Of a stretch of DNA of 64,000 nt, positions 11,282 to 22,588 are shown piece by piece. The notes under the pieces are model-generated. The model was not told where the DNA came from. It ran no database searches and was given only the letters and a program-made list of their open reading frames with translations. The translations under genes and the position numbers were made by a program. This DNA comes from Epichloe hybrida (taxonomy: Eukaryota > Ascomycota > Sordariomycetes > Hypocreales > Clavicipitaceae): contig JAFEKR010000004.1 of NCBI GenBank assembly GCA_019022495.1, forward strand, positions 3,348,001 through 3,412,000, written 5' to 3'. Positions within the stretch are counted from its first letter, which is position 1, and each line of letters begins with the position of its first letter.

Positions 11282-13664
11282 TCATCTTCGTCTCGTTCTG
11301 GTCGAGACCGGAGCGGGCTCAAAAGCATCTTCGTCTGAGATCTCATCATTGCTAATTTCCACGGCTTTCTGCGTGCCGCCTCCGCTCTTTTGCGAAAAGT
11401 CCAATTTCGTCTGTTTTGATTTCGTGCCAGCTCGGCCGGCAGACTTCTTTGCCGTGGGTGGTGCGGCGCGTCTCCCTCTGGAAGCGGCTTTGGGTGGGAG
11501 CGGCGGCTCCTCGCCCGACTCCATCACGACATCTGGGTCGTTATCCTCCATTTCCTCCTCATCGCTTAGCTCGACGGCTTTGCTGCCCCGCCCTCTGGTC
11601 GAAGCTTTCCGTGTCGGTGCCTTCTTAGCGGCTTTCGTTGCGCTTGTCTTGGCTCCCCGTGCTGTTGATCTCTTGTTTGTTTGCGGAACAGATCTTTCAT
11701 CATCATCATCATCATAATCATCATCATGGGATGCTCCCACCCTACTTTGCGCGGATCGACCAAGCTCTTGTGTAGTAGTCAGACTTAGCTGGTGACCGGT
11801 GTCTTCGTACATCCACGCCCCTGGCTCATTCTCCCATTCGCCATCGAAGTCGCTATCCCAGGTGTCGGGTTTCGGTTTCAACACACGTTTCCTCTCAGCG
11901 CCTAGGCCAATTCTTGCCGGGCCACTGGCCATCTGCTGCTCAACTCTTGTGCGGTAGATCTCCATGGCGCTGCTAAGATCCTCATCGTCTGACTCTAGGC
12001 CGAGTAGCTGTTTCACTTGGCCCGTCAAGTGCTCCGAAACAAAGAGCTCCATCGCATGTTTGTCATCTTTGGAAACAAATTGATTCACGGCGTCTCCGAA
12101 CGGTCCTTGAGGAAGGACTTTGAGGGACTGCGCGCCCAAGAAATCTTGGACCAGGGACTCGACTTTAACTCTGTCTGCGCCATCTTCAAGGGCCTCCAAG
12201 ACGTCAGCTGGCAGAGCTGCAGTTGCTTTACCTAAACATGGTTTTAGTACTCGTCAATGCCCAGGGGGCCCCAGGGGAAAGAGGAATTCGCTTACGTTGT
12301 GCCGATTTTTTCCGGTGAAAATAGATGACATCATTTGTGTTTGCAACCTTGCCTACAAATCGGTTGGAGAATCTCTGTGGATTTTCGCATTCAAATACGC
12401 CTCCTTCAGAAGCCGTGTACTCGACTTTCAGTCTGATGAGCGGCAGTGGCCGTTCCTCCAGGGCGTCTTCGTCCGTTTGGATCGCCTCCCAATCCGCGTT
12501 CGCTTCCTCAATCATTTCCTCCACAATTTCCATCAATCGTCTCGTAACCTCCTGTCTGTTGTCTTTCTTCTTGTCCAGGCCTTTGAACCGCTTGTCCTGC
12601 GCAAGAGCAAGCTCTCTTGTCACGAAGGGCCTCACAGACTTGAGCGGAATTTTATCGACCTTGAAGTCCTTTCCCGTCACACTGAGTATAGCGACGTGCT
12701 TCTGGACAGCCTCACCTGGAACCAAGGACGTGGCTACGGAGGAGCCAGGCTGCATCACGTGAAACCCCGTCTCGGGATTCTGTGTGGGATCAATTAGGCA
12801 CTCATGCTCATGACCCCAAACAACCATGTCCAGCCAATCGGGCAAGACGTTTTCGGGCAGATATGACGTGGCGGTATGCGCATGATGGTTCTGGTGGACA
12901 GCGAGCAAGTTGAACCAGTCACCCATCTGCAGGTTTGGTCTGAACCACTTAACCTTGTGGTCTCTGAATGTTCGGAACATTCTTTCGTCACGCACGTTGC
13001 TCAAACCAAACAAGGCCAGCTTTGTGACACCTTTCTGGAGCAGAATTGGCTTGGCTTCGATGTTATCCGCCTCGGCCACGCGACCAAAGTAGTTCAACAG
13101 ACCAGCAGCTTGTAGTAGATCGAGCGAGCAGTAGTTGCCATCACCGGAAGGATCGTCGTGATTTCCGTGGATGGAGAAGACGGGGATGGATACGTTGATA
13201 TCGGGGTCCTCGTAATTCACGTGAGGAAATGCGCCTTCGAATACGGATGCGGCATCAGAGAGAAACTCGAGAGGGCAGGGCTTCTCGCCCAGACAGTTTT
13301 GCCGCAGAGTTCGCATGACCTGATATAGAGACTTTCGAGATGGTTTGTTTTCGTGGAACAGATCACCTGCCAGTAGAACCATGTCCACCTGTGAAGCCGT
13401 GGTTAGCAGGCATGGGACCATGTTGGGATGGTAAATGAAATGAACTGGGGCCCGTGACATGCATCCTCTCTGCGAGCCAAGTTCAGAATCTCGTCAAAGG
13501 TTCGCCAACTGTCATCCTTACGGATTGCGTCGCGCTCCTCGAACCCGACATGGTTGTCGGTTGCGATCAGAATTCGAATCGTGTCGGCCTCTAAGAATAA
13601 AACCGTGAGATCAATGCCCGACTGCATGTTAGCACAGCGAGATGTTACCTGTGAATTCAGTCAT
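11282..13664 (-). CDS. mre11: MRE11 double-strand-break repair nuclease
   Basis: Exons (minus) 13664-13649, 13590-13463, 13388-12296 and 12231-11282 give 728 residues. The start at 13664 gives the usual short N-terminus before IRILIATDNHVG. Phosphoesterase motifs follow in order: TDNHVG, AGDLFHE, GNHDD, AVHQNHHA and VVWGHEHEC, which bind two Mn ions; then the capping domain and a DNA-binding C-terminus with an Arg/Gly/Ser- and acid-rich tail ending near TKLDFSQK. MRE11 acts with RAD50 and NBS1/XRS2 as 3'-5' exonuclease and endonuclease in end resection and ATM/Tel1 activation. Exon 1 is only 16 nt. Intron 2 (13462-13389) appears to use a GC donor (GCATGT), needed to keep the conserved REDVDMVLLAGD reading. 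The (CAT)n tract at 11699-11727 encodes Asp residues. Confidence 0.95.
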
Positions 13665-14047
13665 CTTGACGGACGTCTCTGACCACGCCACTTGTAGGCA
13701 CTCGGACGTGTCGTTAGACAGCCATTCGGTCAAGAAAGACGTATGAGCTTCAAAATGACTTGTGGTGGCGTGAAGCTTGTGCTCACAGCTGGGAGTTTTG
13801 CGGGGAACCGGACTCGGGGGGGTTTTTTTTTTCTTTGGTGGACAACAACGCGCCTTGCTCTCGACGCGAGCTGATGCGAGGTCACGTGCATCACTTTGGG
13901 AATTTGCCAAGAGTTCTTCTTCTTTGGATTTTGCCATCTTTAAGGCAAGACAAAGTACATATTGTATGAATTGAGTGCAGCTACATCACTTGATACAATG
14001 TGCGTCTTGATGATTTGATGGTCCAAAGCAAATCAAGTAAGTTGCGA
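13665..14047. other. Intergenic region between MRE11 and MFS transporter gene
   Basis: MRE11 promoter and 3' flank of the transporter gene. It carries a poly-T run near 13825. No gene seen. Confidence 0.5.
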
Positions 14048-15808
14048 CTAAATGACAATGCCCCTCTGTTTCCAGCCCCCCTTACCCTTCCATGCATAGA
14101 ATACCAGTACGCACGCTATCCAAACGCATACTGCTTCTGCCCAAAATGTCCCACTATAGCACTGCTTGCCATAACAGAATAAGTCGTCGTCCTCACTTCC
14201 GTCGCTGGAAAGAGGGGTGGCCTTGGCACCAGCCTGATACACACCAGAGTACACGAGTCCCCAGAAAGTCGACCCCACAGCAGGCAACATGGCGATGATG
14301 CCAAAATTGGTGGCGAAGTTTTCAACACCCCAGATGATGGCGACAACGAGCGGCGTCAGGCTGAAGATGGCTCCATATCCCGCTCCCACAAGGCCGGATA
14401 CAACCCAGAATCGATCGGCGTGGTTTTGGACTGCACCGGATGCGAGAAATGTGAGCCCGAGGGACATGAGAAGAGCGAAGAATAGAAGAAAGGCGATTCG
14501 GGAAATCGTGAATCGTTTTTGTTGTTGTTGTTGAGAGGGGCTGCCATGGTAGGACGAGGAGAGCTGAAGATGCTGCGTTTCGGGCGCGGGAGCTAGCAGG
14601 TCAGTAAGCGTGCCAATCAACAAGCGGGCTATCGTGCTTGTGACACCGAAAATGGAGACATGGGTGGCGGCCGAGGTTGCCTCGCCAAATCCTTGGCTTG
14701 ACGGCGGTGTCAAGGTTCCGATTACGGTACCCAAGTTGTTGATGAATGCTTCAGCAGGACCAACCATGAGGAGGAAGGCGACAGCGAAAGGCCACATTGT
14801 ATGGTCGGTGAGGAATTGCCTAGTCTCAGCATTGAGAACCCAATTCTTCTTCCAGCGGGCGTCGTCATCTTTTGACGGCTCAAGTGCTTCGTCGACTTGG
14901 GAGGCACCAGCCGCTCCATAGCCTCGCTGTGACCGACTAAGCAGGGAGCTTCCGTCCAGCAAGCCGCTCGTCTCCAGTTCCTCGATGGCTTCCTCAATGA
15001 GGTCCTGTTCATCAACCACTCGCAGCAGAAATGTTCCCACCACCCCCATAATGGCGAGCACAACGGCCAGGAAGACGAAGAAACGGAATACATCAACCTC
15101 GCCCTTGGATCCATCAGGTTTGGTCTCGTACAGAAACCGACTGCCAACCTGACTCAGCCACATGCCGCTTAGTCCGAATCCAGCGATAGGCATAGCGAGC
15201 GCCAGTCCTCGATACTGGCCCTTTCCAAAATTCTTGGCACAGGTTGACACTGATGCAATGTACATTGCGCAGGTCCCGGAACCAATGCAAATGAATGCAA
15301 AGATCATGGCAGGGTAGGACCACTCGTTTCCCGGGCCGTGCGGCCTTTTCAGAAGGTTGAATTCCATGTCGAGTTTTCGGTAAATGAATGCAGCGGTGCC
15401 GTAGCCAGTGCCGAAGAGAAGCGCTGAAAGGAGTGAGAGTGGCGAAACACCAACACGGTCGCACACGTAGCCCATGACAGAGATTGGCAGATACAGCGCC
15501 AATGAGCCTGCAATGGCGACGCCATTGACTTGAAACTGAGTGTATCGTAGACGAGACTGAAACAGAGGCGCGTAAAGCGAGAAGACGACGATGGAGCCCG
15601 CGCACAAAGATGAAAGGGTGGCGAAGACGAGAGAAATGATGCGAATCCCTTTCTTTTGGCGTATCGAACTCGAACTTGGGCGATGACGGGCCGAGCCAGC
15701 CTCGAAGCTGTCCCCATCGTCGTAGGCGCGGAATGTCGAAGACGCCTCGCTGTCGACAGTCGGGGTGACCTGGGTGCGATGGTCGGTGCTTGAAGGCGAC
15801 ATGGTCAT
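14048..15808 (-). CDS. mch1: MFS transporter, MCH1-like (nodulin-like/monocarboxylate-type)
   Basis: A single open frame of 586 residues from the ATG at 15808; the frame is open to another ATG at 15994, but the extra 62 residues read like translated CT-rich leader. A hydrophilic Ser-rich N-terminus (about 70 residues) precedes twelve predicted membrane segments in two blocks of six, separated by an acidic loop (VDEQDLIEEAIEELE and following). The first segment (SLVFATLSSLCAGSIVVFSLYAP) and the DRVG motif after helix 2 fit the fungal MCH1 group, vacuolar-membrane relatives of monocarboxylate permeases that do not transport monocarboxylates in yeast. A poly-Q lies in the second half. It is divergent from the OB-fold gene. 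Confidence 0.82.
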   Translation of the reverse strand: MTMSPSSTDHRTQVTPTVDSEASSTFRAYDDGDSFEAGSARHRPSSSSIRQKKGIRIISLVFATLSSLCAGSIVVFSLYAPLFQSRLRYTQFQVNGVAIAGSLALYLPISVMGYVCDRVGVSPLSLLSALLFGTGYGTAAFIYRKLDMEFNLLKRPHGPGNEWSYPAMIFAFICIGSGTCAMYIASVSTCAKNFGKGQYRGLALAMPIAGFGLSGMWLSQVGSRFLYETKPDGSKGEVDVFRFFVFLAVVLAIMGVVGTFLLRVVDEQDLIEEAIEELETSGLLDGSSLLSRSQRGYGAAGASQVDEALEPSKDDDARWKKNWVLNAETRQFLTDHTMWPFAVAFLLMVGPAEAFINNLGTVIGTLTPPSSQGFGEATSAATHVSIFGVTSTIARLLIGTLTDLLAPAPETQHLQLSSSYHGSPSQQQQQKRFTISRIAFLLFFALLMSLGLTFLASGAVQNHADRFWVVSGLVGAGYGAIFSLTPLVVAIIWGVENFATNFGIIAMLPAVGSTFWGLVYSGVYQAGAKATPLSSDGSEDDDLFCYGKQCYSGTFWAEAVCVWIACVLVFYAWKGKGGWKQRGIVI

Positions 15809-16124
15809 CGGCCGGTGGGGGGCTGCTGTGCGTCGCAGCGTCGCCGGCTCAGGGACGATTTCAAGCAAACTTGTATCAGTGGCGGACGGATGCTTCCTTG
15901 AGGCATCCCGAGGTTTGGAGAAGGAAAGGAGAAAAGACGACGGCGAGAGAGGAGAGGAAGGATAAACGAGGGTGGGTGGGTGACTGATTGACAAGCCGAG
16001 TTGACGGTTTGGGAAACGGTCACCTGGTCGGTCACGACTTCACCACTCACCAGACGACCTCCACATGACGTCGTGACTCAACAACCCGAACAATCCGAAC
16101 AACCCGACAAACCCAACAACCGCC

Positions 16125-17321
16125 ATGTTAACCGCCATCACAGCCGCTCCCAACGCCTCGCCTTTCACGCTCGTCCCCACAATCAAGCATCTCGTTCGCA
16201 CGCGCTTCCCTGTGCCGGGATCCATATTCCTCGTTGAAGATATACAGATTGCATCGCTTACCGAGACGGGCCGCTGGCAAATGGTGCGTCTCTTACTTGG
16301 CGATGGCGAGCTTTGCATTCAAGCCGTCTTGGGCGATGCAATGCACCGCTTTGTGCACACGCGTGAAATATCTGTCGGCACCTATGTCCGGGTGGATGAT
16401 CATCAGTTGAGGGTGAAACGTCACGTCGACGAGCATGGCGAGTCAAAGCAAATCATCTTCTTGGTGGTACATAACCTGAGCACAGTAGGGTGGAATCGCC
16501 CTGTTCAAGAACTCCACAAGGAGAAACAGCACGAGCAGGAGGAGGAGGGCATTCTCACTCCCGGCGAGGAACCTGTCACGCCGCAGATGGAGACCTCACC
16601 CGAGAGAAAATCACCCTCCGCATTCGGATCAGTATCCGGCCCACCAACGAAAGCTCACCCGTCGAGGACAAGTGAGCCGGAAAGCAAGCATGTGCTACAG
16701 AATGCCGCGACGGCAGACGCATTCGAAGAGTTCGAGGCTCTCACGTTCCCCGTCAAGAAATCTCTCAACTCAACTTCGAAGTCGCCCTCCAAGGCGCCAC
16801 GCGCAAACACCGGCGACACCGGCGACACCAGCGACAAGCAGCCAATGGTGCCCATCGCCCTCGCGCGGGACTGGCATGCTCTCAATGATCTCCAGACGCC
16901 CCTGAAACTCACCACTCTACGGTCTATCCCAAACCTCCCGTATCAGCAAAACTGGTCCTGTAACATTCTCGCCATCATGACCTACCTCTCCCCAGTAGAG
17001 GCCTCTAATTTGCCGCCCTACAAGCAGCGCACAGCGCGCATTGCAGATCCATCAACTTCGAAACAGGTCCACCTGACTGTCTTCCTCGACCCCGAGGAAT
17101 TCACCCCAACCGTCGGAAACGCAGTGCTTTTGACTGGTGTCAAAAACCACAAATATGATGGGGGCAGTTTGAAAAAGTATGCCAGTGACAAGATGCGGGG
17201 AAAATGGTGGATTGAGGATCCACGGGAGTTGAAGTGGTGTGACGTGCAGGGCATCAAGGCCTGGTGGGCTGAGATGGAAGCGTATCTGGCCAGTCAGTTA
17301 TCGGAGGAAGCCAGTCGATGA
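16125..17321 (+). CDS. Nuclear OB-fold, probable nucleic-acid-binding protein
   Basis: Intronless frame of 398 residues. Residues about 15-115 have the strand pattern of an RPA70N-like OB fold (FLVEDIQIASL, GRWQMVRLLLGDG, GTYVRVDDHQLRV). Residues about 115-240 are acidic, Ser/Pro-rich and disordered. Residues about 265-375 form a second OB-like domain with VGNAVLLTGVKNHKYDGGSLKKY, the turn seen in single-strand-binding OB folds. This points to a single-stranded-DNA or telomere/replication factor, but I do not recognise a named orthologue. The ATG context is good (CCGCCATG). It shares a ~300 bp divergent promoter with the MFS gene. Confidence 0.7.
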   Translation: MLTAITAAPNASPFTLVPTIKHLVRTRFPVPGSIFLVEDIQIASLTETGRWQMVRLLLGDGELCIQAVLGDAMHRFVHTREISVGTYVRVDDHQLRVKRHVDEHGESKQIIFLVVHNLSTVGWNRPVQELHKEKQHEQEEEGILTPGEEPVTPQMETSPERKSPSAFGSVSGPPTKAHPSRTSEPESKHVLQNAATADAFEEFEALTFPVKKSLNSTSKSPSKAPRANTGDTGDTSDKQPMVPIALARDWHALNDLQTPLKLTTLRSIPNLPYQQNWSCNILAIMTYLSPVEASNLPPYKQRTARIADPSTSKQVHLTVFLDPEEFTPTVGNAVLLTGVKNHKYDGGSLKKYASDKMRGKWWIEDPRELKWCDVQGIKAWWAEMEAYLASQLSEEASR

Positions 17322-17827
17322 GTCTTCTGGATGTGCAAGATGCTCTCACTGTCGGGCTCCCATGGCATGACTTGGAGTGTAGGCTAATAAGCCGCACGTG
17401 GTTGGGACCAGGATTTGCCGCAGGCAAAGGCAGCAAAGAGATGTACGTTGTGTGTCACACCTGTTGACCCCTGACACAAGCATGCACGACATGCTGAACA
17501 TATTCATCAGCATCGTTGTGAAGCCCCGCCAGCTCGACCACGGACTGTCTGGCCGATTTTCGACGAGAAGAATCTTTGGCAGACCGCTCGGCCCGCGACT
17601 ACGTCACACCGTACACGTCCCTACGCACCCAGCAGAAAATACTTGCGGGACCTGGTGAAGAAGATGATGGGGTGATTTTGTTTTTCGCCTTTGAAAAGAA
17701 TTAAATCATGAGTACGTCGTCCATCTCATCAAACGGCCACACAAAATGATGTACATTTTTGACCCGAAATCATGACAAAGAGGGGGAAAACCTAGCATCT
17801 ACATCTATCTACACCTTCACATCACCA
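17322..17827. other. Intergenic between convergent genes
   Basis: Shared 3' flank of the OB-fold and monooxygenase genes. No gene seen. Confidence 0.5.
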
Positions 17828-19369
17828 TCAGGCTTTTCCATTGCTGGCCTTGCCGTTTGCAAGTTTACCATTACCAAATGTATCAGAAACCCACTCCAAG
17901 CCATCCAGGTTACCGTACTTGGCGGCCCAGTAATCAGACAGGTAATGACTCCTTGGCGCCCAGGGTCCGACGGTGGCGGCCTTGGGCAGGACGTCCTGTG
18001 CCTTGGTGATGTAGGTCGAGTTCAAGTTCAAGAAGTTGGTCTCGACCAGTGCGTCCGGATCGGATACTCGTGGGACGACGCTGGTGCAGTTCTTGTCGCG
18101 CATGGCCTTGAGCAAGCGGACGACCGTGGTGGCGGTTGCTTCGGCGCCGAGGGTCCACGAGGCGTTGGTGTAGCCGATGACGAAGGAGGCGTTGGGGACG
18201 TCCTGGAGCATGGAGCCTCGCCAGATGAACTTGTCGTGGGGGCGGATAGGGGTGCCGTCGACGTCGATGGTCGCGCCGCCCGCGAGCCGCAGCCTAAGAC
18301 CCGTGGCCGTGACGATGATGTCGGCGTCGAGGAACTGGCCCGAGACGAGCTCGATGCCCGTGGCCGTGACGGTCTTGATGACGCCCGTGGCGACGTCGGC
18401 GCGGCCCGTGTGAAGCGCCTTGTAGAAATCGCCGTCGGGACAGACGCAGAGCCGCTGCTCCCACGGGTTGTAGCGGGGGGTGAAGTGCGGATCGATGGAC
18501 ACATGCTTGGGGAGGGCGCGGCTCGTGCGGCGTCGGAGCGCCCACTTGGCGATGGCGGGGAAGGCGGTGATCAACAGGAAGGTGATGCGCGAGTAGAGGA
18601 TCCAGCTCAGGCGCTTGAAGCGCAGGGCCGCGGCCCGCGGCAGCAGGTAGTCGACCCAGGATCTCGAGGTGCGGTTCGGGAGCTCGACGATGTAGGTCGG
18701 GCTCCGCTGCAGCATGGTGACGCGCTTGGCCTCGTCGGCGAGCTTAGGGAGGAGGGTCACAGCCGTGGCGCCGGACCCGATAATGATGATCTTCTTGCCG
18801 GTGCAGTCCAGGTCCTCGGGCCAGAACTGCGGGTGGATGATCTGGCCCTTGAACGTGTCGAGGCCGGGGATGTTGGCCGGCAGCGGCGTGTTGTAGTCGT
18901 AGTAGCCCGTGCCGAAGATGACGTATCGTGCCGAGACGGACAAGTGGTTCCCGCCGTCGCCGGTAGTGTCACTGTTGCTGTTGCCGTCGCTGTTGCTGTT
19001 TTCCACGCGGAGAGTCCAGCACTGGTCCTCGGACGACCACGACGCGTGCTTGAGCATGTGCCGGAAGCGGATGTTGGCGTCGATGCCGAACTTGGACGAC
19101 GCCTCCTTGATGTAGGCGAGGATGGAGGGGCCCGAGGCGATGGGGTTGTTGTGGTTCCACGGGTACCACTGGAATCCGAATGAGAAGAGATCCGAGTCGG
19201 AGCGGATGCCGGGGTATTTGAAAAGGTCCCACGTCCCGCCAATGCTGTCGCGCGCCTCAAGGATGCAGTATTTAAAGCCGGGGAAGGCCTCTTGGATGCG
19301 GTACGCCGCGTTGATTCCAGAGATGCCGGCGCCGACGATGACGACGTCGTAGTCGGGCGAGGAGGCCAT
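17828..19369 (-). CDS. Flavin-containing Baeyer-Villiger-type monooxygenase
   Basis: Intronless frame of 513 residues with FAD-binding VIVGAGISGIN at residues 10-20, NADPH-binding IIIIGSGATAV near 195, and between them FKGQIIHPQFWPED, which fits the Baeyer-Villiger fingerprint FxGxxxHxxxWP. GGTWDLFKYPGIRSDSD is the conserved FAD/substrate segment. Such enzymes insert oxygen next to a carbonyl, or N/S-oxygenate; here the substrate is unknown. The C-terminus has the short repeats NGKLANGKASNGKA. High GC at third positions creates a 474-codon antisense frame, which is a shadow. No biosynthetic neighbours are visible, so a role in general detoxification or ketone catabolism is more likely than a gene cluster. 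Confidence 0.9.
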   Translation of the reverse strand: MASSPDYDVVIVGAGISGINAAYRIQEAFPGFKYCILEARDSIGGTWDLFKYPGIRSDSDLFSFGFQWYPWNHNNPIASGPSILAYIKEASSKFGIDANIRFRHMLKHASWSSEDQCWTLRVENSNSDGNSNSDTTGDGGNHLSVSARYVIFGTGYYDYNTPLPANIPGLDTFKGQIIHPQFWPEDLDCTGKKIIIIGSGATAVTLLPKLADEAKRVTMLQRSPTYIVELPNRTSRSWVDYLLPRAAALRFKRLSWILYSRITFLLITAFPAIAKWALRRRTSRALPKHVSIDPHFTPRYNPWEQRLCVCPDGDFYKALHTGRADVATGVIKTVTATGIELVSGQFLDADIIVTATGLRLRLAGGATIDVDGTPIRPHDKFIWRGSMLQDVPNASFVIGYTNASWTLGAEATATTVVRLLKAMRDKNCTSVVPRVSDPDALVETNFLNLNSTYITKAQDVLPKAATVGPWAPRSHYLSDYWAAKYGNLDGLEWVSDTFGNGKLANGKASNGKA

Positions 19370-21206
19370 GATGGGTAAGCTGTTGTTGCGGTCGTCGGGA
19401 GAGGGGCAGGGAGATGGGGAAGAAGGCTCCTAAACAAGACGGGAGCTGATGTGTATATATGTATACTTTTGGTGGTCGACACGGGTGTGTGTGCGTGTCG
19501 GGCGAGGTGAGGTGAGGCCGAGGTTTTTGAATTTATATCCCATCCAATTTGGGTTGTTTGCATGTGCCCGCCCGCCCGGAAAAGGACCCCGGCGCAACGA
19601 GTTCGATCCGGTGGTAATTTGCCTGCCGGTAGACAAGGGGGGGGGGGAGGGTGCGATAATATGATTGGTCCCGCTGAGCCCTGCTTACCTGAGCACTGGC
19701 CCCACGCAGACCCCCGTCCACAAGTCCCGGACCCTCGGCCCCGGATTCTTTTTTCCCTTTGCGTCTCATGGCAGGGAGGGGGGGGCAAAGTGGAGCCGAC
19801 TCGTGCGACTTGCCGAGGCTTGTTGTTTCCCTGAGAAAACGGGTTTGGTAAGGCGGCCGGCCCATTGGATATTCCGGTTTCGACGTGAGGAAGAACTTCC
19901 CGACTTCGCGTAGAAACTTCTTTGTTGAATCGAGTCTCACAGCTCACGGGCGTGGTTTGCATGCACACGTCATTGTCCATGACATTCGTGAATATTCAGT
20001 GGCACCGGCGTGATGCCACACTTTGTTTGGTATGCCGACTGCGTCGACGACGCTGGCACATGTGACGAAGCGTACGCAGAGGATTCCGACGACACGTGAG
20101 CAAGAAATTGGTCCCTGGTCTCACCACCGCGGACAGCGCGGACAACATACGGAGTAATTACACGAATCACGATTGCATCCTTGGCACTTGTCCGTCCGTA
20201 GCCACGTCCACAGCCACGTCCTTGCGCCGTGACAGCCCGCACATGTGCTCCTTCGTCAATGGCAGCGTGCAACCTCCATCTCATTCTCTCGTGATGATGT
20301 GATGATGAGATGATGGACTGACTGAGGCGCGCGGCCGTCTGCAGCGCACCGAATGAAACGGAGACCTCTTTGGCATACGCGCTATCCATTATGCTGCGCT
20401 TTCTGACGAGATGAGTGATGCAATCGTGCGCACCGCAGAGATGCTTTTTTTCTCTTTTTCTTTTAAGTGATCCAGATTGAGTAGAGCCTCGTCCTTGGAG
20501 TATCCATCATTCACGGAGATGATGCAGCATCGCTCCGACTTGGCCCTCTTGTCCTCTCGAAATGTTGAGTGCGTCGATGTACTGCCCGGAGAGCTTGGCG
20601 GCGACTCGGTTGACCCGCGATCAAAGCCCACAGTGGTAGAGTTTCTTCTTCGGTACAGGGCTCCTCTTTCATGACGAAGGAATGTCCATTGCCAGCAGAA
20701 ACTGATCAAGACAGGAAGTGGCAACTTAGACACGCGACAGGGGAATGTAAGGACACGGTGAAAATCCGAACCAATATGAACATCGTCAATGTGTACAATG
20801 AGAACAGGCCTGTGTCTGTGACGCCTGATACGAAGAAATAACATGGACTGGATACAACCCAAACCCCTGTAGACGACGCCATGAACTCTCCTGAAAATAC
20901 CTCAAATATCGAAAGAGGGGTGAAGACAAAGCTGGAGATTGGGAGGTTGCTGCATATCGGGTCAGGATTCAGCAATATTGGGCTGGCACACTTGCACGCG
21001 CATCAATATTGAACGCCATGCATGTTTGCTGCCACACTCCCCCCTTTTTCATGCTAATCATGGATATAAATATGTTGGATCGCGGCTTGACAACCTATTC
21101 TACAGTTGAACCGTCGTCTCTGCAGTCAACGTATCACCATTACTCAGAATTACCCCCAACTCAGTCTAGACTTGGACCACTCTGTCTGTTCTCACGCCCA
21201 GCCGCC
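19370..21206. other. 1.8 kb divergent intergenic region
   Basis: Upstream of both the monooxygenase gene (minus) and the first gene of the pore-former-like locus (plus). Contains a G-run near 19637-19648, a poly-T/C tract near 20446-20464 and one TACGGAGTA at 20148-20156. Frames such as 20389-20862 (minus) have no recognisable features. No RNA gene seen. Confidence 0.45.
21065..21072 (+). promoter_or_regulatory. TATA box of pore-former-like gene A
   Basis: TATAAATA lies 135 bp before the chosen ATG. A comparable TATATAG element precedes gene C at 26329-26335, consistent with regulated transcription of the pair. Confidence 0.5.
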
Positions 21207-22588
21207 ATGAGTTTCGACAAGAACATGCTCACCCCACGGGGTCTCCTGGTCAACAGCCACTTTGTCTGCCAGGGAACATCATTCAGCGACCTCATCGTGG
21301 CTATCAACAAAATGATGTCTGTGCCACACACGAAGCAACAGATCATCGACTTCTTCAGATTCTCAGACGCCGGAGCAAACGAGGTACTGCTCACGCCGTC
21401 CGTCCTCCATTATAGCAGAAGCGAAGGCTAATCCGAGGGCAGCTAATCGATATCCTGGATGATATAATCTACTTGATGGACAAGGTAACAGCTCCTGCGA
21501 GTCATTGGTTGTTACCAGGACACGTGGAGCTCGATTGGCTAACAAACACAGATCCATGTAGAGGCAGGGAAGCTCAAGGCAAGCGAATGTGTCACGCATC
21601 AATATGAGTAACACGATGCCAATCTTCAATACGCAGGTCGGATACCATGACGTCGCCATCTTATGTGACGAAATCTCGGTTCTCGCAGCTGCAGCGCCGG
21701 AGGACTATGGTATATGTCCCCCCCCCCCCCTTTTCCCTCCGGGGTACCTACCAGAATACTATCAATTCTCTGATCCCTGGCTACTGCTATCGAGCCCTCG
21801 ATAATTGATTGTTGAAAAAAGGTGAAATATTCGACGGCCTGGCAAGACTGTACAAAGACGAAGCTTACAATATCGAGCTGCGCAACGCCATCAAAGCAAA
21901 GATTGATGCTCGGCTCGCTGACATTCACGCCGCGTCTGCATCAGCCACCGCAACCAGAAAGGTCCTCGCTGATTCCACCGATGCCGTCGATTTGGCACAG
22001 GGCCAGCTCCAGCACCTCAGCCAGCAGTTGAACGGGGACGAAATTTACTCTCAGATTCTTCAAAAGTTCATGCCCAACTGGGTTGAAATATCGCTGAACG
22101 TCGCGGCCGTCAACTTTCTCAGAGTGCGTGACCACCAAACACTTGTTGACTGGCAGTGCTCGGTGTTCCTGAACTCTGGCTGATCAACGTGCAACTGCGC
22201 AGGCATGGATTTCACAACTCGGGTTGACTGTCGGGACGGTATCTTCCCTGAAAGAACTACAGAAAGCTGTTGGTGAGTACCCCCCCTTCACCTTGGAGAA
22301 GGCAGGGAGTGAGTTGAGTGGCGGTCGATAACGAAAACTAAGGTGGCATTGCGGAGATTGACATGGATCTCATCTCGTTGCGCAAGTACATCGAGGAGAA
22401 CACTGAGCCTGGACCGAATCCCATATTGAACCTGCAGAAGGGCAACATTCTTGAAATGTGGGAAGAGTTGGACAGGCAGGGTGAGCGCAAGCGATGTACC
22501 CCCTTTTTTTCTGGTTTATTAATAGGCCCGCGCGGCTAACAATACTGTAGTCAAGAATTTCAAGTCCAACTTCATCGACACTGCGTAG
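21207..22588 (+). CDS. Long-helix protein, possible alpha-pore-forming (XaxB/YaxB-type) subunit
   Basis: Eight exons are needed: 21207-21383, 21443-21484, 21552-21590, 21637-21709, 21822-22123, 22203-22272, 22343-22480 and 22551-22588; phases agree and give 292 residues. The 46 bp third intron is the weakest call. The ATG has a strong GCCGCCATG context. No signal peptide. The protein is almost all amphipathic helix, with an Ala-rich coiled-coil run (about residues 145-195) followed by a moderately hydrophobic stretch (about 205-240) and a second helical arm ending in a W/F/Y-spaced helix. That order resembles bacterial binary alpha-pore-forming proteins. The C-terminal helix pattern is shared with gene C, 4 kb away. 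It converges on the 799-residue gene. Function is inferred from architecture only. Confidence 0.5.

Noticed and set aside
17759..19183. 474-codon plus-strand open frame opposite the monooxygenase gene
   Set aside because: It is antisense to a clear flavin monooxygenase; its Gly/Asp/Val-rich composition is what the high-GC codons of the real gene produce on the other strand.
17828..19369. Monooxygenase as part of a secondary-metabolite cluster
   Set aside because: No polyketide synthase, peptide synthetase, terpene cyclase, P450 or pathway regulator is nearby.
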